Shown: positions 56,119 to 64,000 of the stretch, piece by piece | Position numbering within the stretch: position 1 is the stretch's first letter | Layout of the letters: every line of letters begins with the position of its first letter | Source of the DNA: Heterocephalus glaber | Lineage: Eukaryota; Chordata; Mammalia; Rodentia; Bathyergidae | Direction of reading: 5' to 3' | Length of the DNA: 64,000 nucleotides | Assembly: GCF_000247695.1 (NCBI RefSeq) | Contig: NW_004624843.1 | Span: 5,610,604 to 5,674,603, forward strand | Translations under genes and position numbers: made by a program | The notes under the pieces: model-generated | Database searches by the model: none | Told to the model about the DNA's origin: nothing | The model's input: only the letters and a program-made list of their open reading frames with translations

Positions 56119-56479
56119 GCTGAATAGTGAACTATGTGAAATTATTTACTTATCAATTTAGAGAGGTCTACTTCCACGGGCAGACCAGCCAGGGATCCAG
56201 TCTCTGGTTCCGTTCAGGCCCCTCCCCCATCTTCCCAGCTCTAAGCCTGGAGCCCCCAGCTTGGCCACACTGGCCCCGCCCAGCACCGCCCCCCCACCCC
56301 GTGCCTTTCCTGGGCCTTAGTGTAGACCCCACTTGTGCCCCACACTCACCTCCGCTGCTTCTTCCCTCCTGGTTCCTTGGGGACTTGTCTGTCTAGCTTT
56401 CCCCTCTGGAGTTTCCTTGCTGATGTCCTTAGCTAACTGTGCCAGCACACAAAGATCCTGGGCATTTTCCGTACTAACA
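56119..56479. other. no feature recognised
   Basis: Unique, C-rich sequence. Confidence 0.4.
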
Positions 56480-56565
56480 TTTTTTTTTTGGTACCAGGGA
56501 TCGAACTCGGGTCCTTCGGCTTTTGAGGCAGGCGGCAGAATCACTGAGCTAAATCCCCGGCCCTC
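56480..56565 (-). repeat. young ID SINE, antisense
   Basis: The stretch 'ttttttttggtaccagggatcgaactcgggtcc ... gagctaaatccccggccc' is an antisense ID. Confidence 0.85.
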
Positions 56566-57334
56566 CATAGTCACATTTTAACCTGACTGTACCCACAGCA
56601 TCCAGTTCTCCTGGAGGATACGCTTTCCTGCAAACTCGCTGATGCAGGCGAGAACCTTCCATCAGTCTGCTGCCTTCCTCTTCCATCTTCACGTTTTCAA
56701 ACTTTGACCGTATTTGGGTTTTTTCCCATGTAGATTTCATCTCCGTCACAACCGCATCTGCTTTCCTGGATTGCAGCCTGCAGTCCCAGATTTTGTCAGA
56801 CTTCATTCCTCCACCTGTGTTTAGGTAATTAACACCTTTTTATTTTTCTCACGTAGCCCTCGGCCTTTGAAGTTGTATTTTATCACTTTGTCTAATAATG
56901 TTGGCTGTGACATGAAGAGTGGACTGATAGACATTGGTTTATCAAAGAGCGTTAAGTCCCAAGCAGATAATGCATGGGCGGAGTAGAAAGTTGCAAAAGG
57001 GCAGAGGGAGGGACACCCAAGCCCCCTCCTGCTGACCCACCACCACTTCCCCTTCCCAAAGGCCATGTCACAGCGGGGTTCCCAGGAAGCGGGGCTCTGA
57101 CACGCCCCCTCCCCCTGTGGAAGGGAGGGCAGAGGGGGAGACAGGAGCACCAGGCATTGGAAGGTGGCACTGGCCAGCAGGACGCTTTGTAGGTGGTCAC
57201 CACGTGCAGCTGTCTCTGGCACAAGCTTGGAAGCCCAGAGCAATCAGCTCGGCAGGGGCTGGAGTCTCTGAAGGGAAACTGCTGTCATTTGCTGTCACCG
57301 TGTTACCTCCTGCTGCTCCCTCTCCTGTCTGCCT
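56566..57334. other. no feature recognised
   Basis: Unique sequence with short overlapping open frames. Confidence 0.4.
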
Positions 57335-57455
57335 TTTAGAGACCGAGTCTTGCTGTGTAGCCCAGGCTGGCCTCGAACTCAGAACTCATGGCGATCCTCC
57401 TGCCTCAGCTTCTTGAACGCTGGGGTTACAGTCCTGCGCCTCCGCAACCGGCCTT
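57335..57455 (-). repeat. B1 SINE, antisense
   Basis: The stretch 'gagaccgagtcttgctgtgtagcccagg ... ctgggg ttacagtcctgcgcc' is an antisense B1 upstream of the NEU2 promoter candidate. Confidence 0.8.
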
Positions 57456-57638
57456 TTTTAGCTGAATGCTTATGATCGATTATTTTCTTCCACCTCTGGG
57501 GGCTCCTCCCCCCTCAGCCAGGAGCCCATCCTTCTCTGCCTCTACCAGGGCTGCCTCAGCCGCAGGCAGTCTGGGAAACACAACCTGCAGAATCCAGGCA
57601 TTTTCTCCCCTGAAAAACAATTTTCTAGGGTTCTGGAG

Positions 57639-57702
57639 TTATAAAAAGCTGCAGTGTGTCACTTCCTGGCAGTGGGACAGCTGCAGAGCACCCCTGGGCG
57701 GT
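57639..57702 (+). promoter_or_regulatory. NEU2: candidate NEU2 promoter (TATA-like), E-box and short leader exon with splice donor
   Basis: A TATA-like TTATAAAAA lies at 57639-57647. An ETS-like ACTTCCTG follows at 57661 and an E-box CAGCTG at 57678-57683. A strong donor GCG|GTGAGC has its GT at 57701-57702. Initiation about 25-30 bp after the TATA would give a leader exon of roughly 30 bp, spliced to an acceptor shortly before the ATG at 58253 (a pyrimidine-rich stretch ends cccgag at about 58247, a weak acceptor). The E-box would fit muscle expression, known for rodent Neu2. This is inference from motifs only. Confidence 0.35.
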
Positions 57703-57931
57703 GAGCACGCCTCCCCTAACTGAGCTTCGTCACCTGACTGATGTACTGTTCAGAGAAAGCAGCCGAGGTTACCAGGGTCTGCTGGGAGGAGACTTGTTAA
57801 CTTAGAGCAAAGCCAACTGCAAAATACATTTCTCTAGCGTCTCCCCAACACCAGCAGCTCCTGGTTGGGGTGCTGCCAACCCAACGGAGGCCCATGCAGA
57901 ACTGGCAAGCAGGGTCTCAGGTGTGAAGGAG

Positions 57932-60229
<2,298 letters not shown>

Positions 60230-61039
60230 CAGCTGCCTGCCAGCCAGTGGCTGCCTTTCTGCTCTGAGGCACTGACAGAGGGGTGGCACACACCTACTTT
60301 CCTGTCCCTGTCCTTTGGAAGCCTCCTCCCGGCTCCCTCCATGGGCGACCTCTTAGCTCTTTATTGTTCTAGTCCTTCCAGAAGGCTCTGTTTTCATCTC
60401 AGATCCAGAGAGCTTGGCCTTCGGAGCCCCTGCCAGGGAGGGCGGGACGGCCTGAGCAGCGGCTGTCAGGCTCCAGAGCTCACTCGCCTGATCCCCAGCC
60501 CACGGCTTTTGCATAGTCCTGATAAAGCACCGTGTCCAGCCCGTTTCTTTCTGGCCTGTGCTCACAGGGTTCCTGGGGAAAGCTGAGCCTGAGATGTGAA
60601 TTAGCGGACAAGGTCTCACAAAGCAAACCGACAAACACCAAGCCATTCAAAGGAAGCTGGGGTGCGGGTGGAGCCTGAGGGTGAGCCCAGAAGAGTGAAA
60701 TTTCTACCGACAGCCAGGGCAGCAGATCCTGGAGAAGATGAAGCATCTTACCCAAATTGGGACACTTCTGAGCCTGCAAGGGGTGCTGTTAATAGTGACA
60801 CCAGGGCAATGGGCATGAACCGGGACTGTCCCGGGCAAGGGGGGTTAGAGAAAGACCCTGAGAACCATGCCAGGCTTTGTAGTTTAGTTCCTGGAAGAGC
60901 CACCTCCCTGTGCAGGCACAGTGGCCGTGAGTCAGGCACAGGACAAGCCCCCTGCCCCTGTGAGCCCAAGTCCCTCTCCTGGACTGCTGGCACTCACAGG
61001 GCCCAGAGCTTTGCTTGTCAGGATTCCTGGGGAAGGACA
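60230..61039. other. NEU2 3' flank, probable 3' UTR in part
   Basis: No repeat is recognised. The first part is presumably NEU2 3' UTR. No canonical AATAAA is seen before the L1-like segment. Confidence 0.4.
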
Positions 61040-61275
61040 TTGATAACACACAGATCTGACAAGGACTTGTATCCTGAATACAAAAGGAGCTCCCGTGAAT
61101 CAACAAGAAAAAAACAACCAATCTGATAAAAATAAGCAAAGGCCTGGGCTGGGCTTCACAGGACATGCCATCTGGGCTGGTCACGTGGCTGATTTCATGT
61201 GCACAATTCCACAAGCTGCATGCTTCTGAATATGGATAGGTATGTACTGTATGGTGTAATGCCTTAATAAAAAAA
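61040..61275 (+). repeat. L1 fragment (ORF2-derived)
   Basis: The stretch 'gacttgtatcctgaatacaaaaggagctcccgtgaatcaacaagaaaaaaac' and 'gataaaaataagcaaaggcctggg' are old L1 ORF2 blocks. Confidence 0.6.
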
Positions 61276-61349
61276 AAAGTTGAACTGTGGATTTGCCTTA
61301 GTCGCTTGGGTTTAAAACTTGAGAACAGAATTTTTTGAAGAAGCTTTTT

Positions 61350-61432
61350 TTTTTTTGGTACCCGGGATTGAACTCGGGGCCTTACGCTTGTGGGGCAGGC
61401 CGCAGAACCGCTGAGCTAAATCCCCGGCCCCA
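61350..61432 (-). repeat. young ID SINE, antisense, with target-site duplication
   Basis: AAGAAGCTTTTT at 61338-61349 and 61433-61444 flanks an antisense ID ending 'gagctaaatccccggcccc'. Confidence 0.9.
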
Positions 61433-61639
61433 AAGAAGCTTTTTATTTTGGGAGAATTTTGGATTTTACAGAAAAGTTGCAAAGATAGAACAGAGAGTTC
61501 TCGAGCCACTCTGCACCTAGTTTCCCCTACTGTCAAATCTTACATAACTGTGGCTGCTTTGTCAAAACTGACAAAGCTGCATAACTACCAGCTGAACTCT
61601 AGGCTTTCCTGAGATTTCTCCAGTTTTTCCACTAACATT

Positions 61640-62195
61640 GTTTTTCAAAGAAGAAATTTTATTTTTAGAGTTTTTATTATTACATGTCTGCAGTACATAA
61701 TGTTTACATTGCTTGTGTAGAGTTGCTCCGTGTAGAGAACACGTTTCATTTTTTATCCCCTATCCCTCTCCTCAATCCTCCTCCCTCCCTCTCATGATCC
61801 CCTGACCTCTGAGAAAGATCTATGCCCTGACTTCCTATTATCTGTCTTTTATTTTGCTCTTTATTTCTAATTTAGGTTTCTCATATAAGAGAAACCATGT
61901 GATATTTAAGCTTGCGTGTCTGATTTATTTCCCTTAGCATTATGGTCTCAAGGTGCATCCATTTTTCTACAAATGACTCAAGTTTATCTTTATGGCAGAC
62001 TAGTGCTATATTGTGTGTGAATGCCACATTTTCTTAACCATATATCTGTTGGTGGACATATAGGCCACTTCCATGTGAGGCGCCTATATTGTCGGTGGGA
62101 ATATCAACTTCCATACAACCGCTATGGAAATCAGTATGGAGATTCCTCAAGAAACTCAAATTAGAAATTCCATTTGACCCCGCTAGATATTCTCC
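61640..62195 (-). repeat. 5'-inverted (twin-primed) L1 3' end
   Basis: 61640 to about 62075 is antisense L1 3' UTR and ORF2 end ('gatttatttcccttagcattatgg', 'ccatttttctacaaatgactcaag', 'ctgttggtggacatatagg'). From about 62090 the L1 reads in sense ('cggtgggaatatcaacttcc', 'caaccgctatggaaatcagtatggag', 'attccatttgacccc'). That sense piece comes from a more 5' part of ORF2. Confidence 0.75.
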
Positions 62196-62921
62196 ACTAA
62201 GATTTTTTTATCTGCAGGATACATTTAGGGCACTTAGTGAGTAATTTTTACTGTAACGAACTTGTATGCTTAGAGACACAGATGTATGCACAGACTGATG
62301 CCAGGTCCCACAGGATCCCCTCCCCCTCCTAGAGATCACTTCCTAAACAGAATGCGTTCAAAGTGTACCTTGGGCCCAGACCGCTGATGTGCAAAAGTCA
62401 GAGCTAGTTTGGCCTCTGGGGTTAGGAAGGTGACCCCCAAGTTACTGACATCAAAGCTTCAGGTCTAGCTTGTGGCACCTTGTCAGGGTGAGTGCTGGCA
62501 GTTTTGAGTCCTGTGCCACTTCCTGGGTAATCTGCGTGTGCAGGCACACATGTCTGGCCACTGCTTGTCTACTGCCAGGTAGGAACTGGAGGCCAGTGGG
62601 GGGCAGCCTGGTTTCACATCCCGCCTGGAACCAACACTTGCAGGGACAGGGGAGGTCCGGGGCTCTCCAGCACAGTCCCCTCCACACAGGCCAGAGAAGG
62701 GAACTGGGGATCCAGTTTAGGGGCCCCAGGACTCCACTGCCACCTCCCTCTGAGCAGCTCCCCTCTCTGGGGACACCACCACAAGTCTTACCCTCTGATG
62801 TGGCCTTCCAGGTGGGGGGAAGCCACTGAGGAAGGGATTCCAGGGGTGGAGGGGACATGGGAGATGGTGTATCTGCAGTGAGAGGGAAGCCAGGGCCCTG
62901 ACAAGGCCCATGCAGTCACTG
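62196..62921. other. no feature recognised
   Basis: Unique sequence with open frames on both strands and no family motif. Confidence 0.4.
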
Positions 62922-63400
62922 AACAATGTCCCTCTAAAGATATCCACCGCCTAGGCCCCAGGAGCTCAGTGTGACCCCACATGGAAAAGGGGACTTTGCA
63001 GGCATGAGCAAGTCAATCTTGAGGTGGAGGATTACCCGGGACCAGCTGGAGGCACACACAATCACAAGAGTCCTTGTTAGAGGGAGGTGGAGAGGTGGCA
63101 GGTGAAGGCAAAGGGACTCTGAAACAGGACATGTGCTGCCCACCGGCTGTGAGGTTGGAGGAAGCAGCCACCGACAAGGACAGCAAGGGACACAGCTCTA
63201 GAAAGGCCAGGGAGGGTTGTGCCCAAAGTCTGGGGGCTGGCTCTGCGGACACCTTTATGGCCCCAGGAAACTGACTCCAGACTTCTGCTCTCCCGGACTC
63301 CAAGAGAAGAATGTGTGGTGTTTTCAGCCACCCAGTTTATCGGGCCCATGGAGACCGTGGTACAGGAGCCAACACGAAGTCCCTGAGAGTGGAAACTGCC
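62922..63400 (+). repeat. MLT1-type MaLR LTR
   Basis: The stretch 'tgtccctctaaagatatccaccgcctaggcccc', then 'acatggaaaaggggactttgcaggcatgagcaag', then 'aatcacaagagtccttgttagagggagg', and 'gtggtgttttcagccacccagtttatc' matches the MLT1 LTR in order. Confidence 0.8.
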
Positions 63401-64000
63401 TGAATTTTGTCAACACCAAAGCCAAAAAGGCATTGGAGTCATCTTAAGTGACAGGACAGCCACAGTCTCTTCCTCTGAGGATTTGAATCATGCCAAGGCC
63501 ACGCACGCATGTGTGCACACACATGGGCACGGGAGCAGGCACACGTGTGCAAAAGCACACACGCACACCCTCATGAAGTTTCTGCTCCTGACCCTCTTCC
63601 TGCAGGATCAGGCTGTGCCTGTCTGTTCCCGCCATGAGCTCCTGGCTGGACTCTTGCACCAGTCCCCGCCTGGAAATGGCTGCAGTTCCAACCTGCGGAG
63701 ATCCTCGTCTTTGCTGCAGACCTGGCGGTGGCTGAGGACAAGAAGCTCTCAGCTGGATCTTCCCACGCCGCAGGGTTGGCACCATGCCTGGCCCAGGAGA
63801 GAGCAGCGGGCATCTGCCTGGCCTGGCAGTGATGATGGGGAGGAAGCTCTGCCCCTCCCACTACGCTGAGCCTCCGTGCCCTCAGCACAGCGGCCACAAA
63901 CCTCGGCTGCAGGCAGACTCCTTAGTCCTTAGAGAGGGGCGTGGCCTTGAAGTCTACCGATCTGCTCCATGTTAACAAGTGGGGCCCCTGGCTTCCTGCA
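63401..64000. other. degenerate (CA)n stretch, otherwise nothing recognised
   Basis: CA/CG-rich dinucleotide-like sequence lies at about 63500-63570. No INPP5D exon is recognised. Confidence 0.4.

Noticed and set aside
61262..61280. AATAAA as the NEU2 polyadenylation signal
   Set aside because: It lies in an A-rich run next to an L1-like fragment, a kilobase beyond the stop, with no supporting downstream element.
60230..64000. INPP5D 5' exon, expected next to NEU2 in mammals
   Set aside because: No coding or splice signal was found. The remembered human spacing (tens of kb) places it beyond this window.

Overview
This is mammalian nuclear DNA, most likely from a rodent outside the mouse/rat group. 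The evidence is repeat content plus two recognisable vertebrate genes. The window is full of B1-type (7SL-derived) SINEs, tRNA-Ala-derived ID SINEs, and composite copies in which a B1 half is followed by an ID-like half (B1-dID type dimers). As far as I recall, such dimers are described from squirrel-, beaver-, dormouse- and guinea-pig-related rodents. I cannot name the species. Gene density is very low and nearly everything outside the exons is interspersed repeat or unique sequence with no feature I recognise.

Coding content. On the minus strand, 12742-13009 is the first coding exon of the long isoform of NGEF (ephexin-1, a neuronal Rho GEF). The full exon runs to 13085 and has good splice sites at both ends. 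The remaining NGEF coding exons are not seen and should lie off the left edge, so about 1-12741 is NGEF intron. A 5' non-coding NGEF exon and its promoter should lie somewhere between 13086 and the NEU2 locus but were not identified. On the plus strand, NEU2 (cytosolic sialidase) is complete in two coding exons, 58253-58453 and 59291-60229. It encodes 379 aa with all the catalytic residues I know for the human enzyme. The divergent NGEF/NEU2 order matches the human 2q37 neighbourhood as I remember it. INPP5D, expected next on the right, is not reached.

Layout. 1-12.7 kb: NGEF intron with MIR, MaLR LTRs, ID and B1 SINEs, two opposed mariner transposase remnants and a tiny hAT-like inverted-repeat element with an ID inside it. 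13-29 kb: mostly unique or unrecognised sequence, a 100-N assembly gap inside a TC/AC microsatellite at 15.7-15.9 kb, and L1 3' ends at 20.5-23.4 kb. 29-46 kb: a cluster of one ERV LTR family (a solo copy inside an L1, a tandem pair, a three-LTR rearranged provirus without coding capacity, and an inverted copy), further L1 3' ends, and a diverged 237-bp local duplication. 46-57 kb: a MaLR element with internal region and 3' LTR, a second solo LTR family inserted into a MIR, and more SINEs. 57.6-60.2 kb: NEU2 with a candidate TATA/E-box promoter and short leader exon. 60.2-64 kb: an L1 fragment, an ID copy, a twin-primed (5'-inverted) L1 and an MLT1 LTR.

No new multi-gene system is visible. 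The most unusual structures are the three-LTR ERV array with mosaic identity, the local duplication at 32.7/35.1 kb, the nested elements with intact target-site duplications, and the microsatellite-bounded gap, which may be an assembly artefact. All similarity statements are by eye; no alignment or database search was run.
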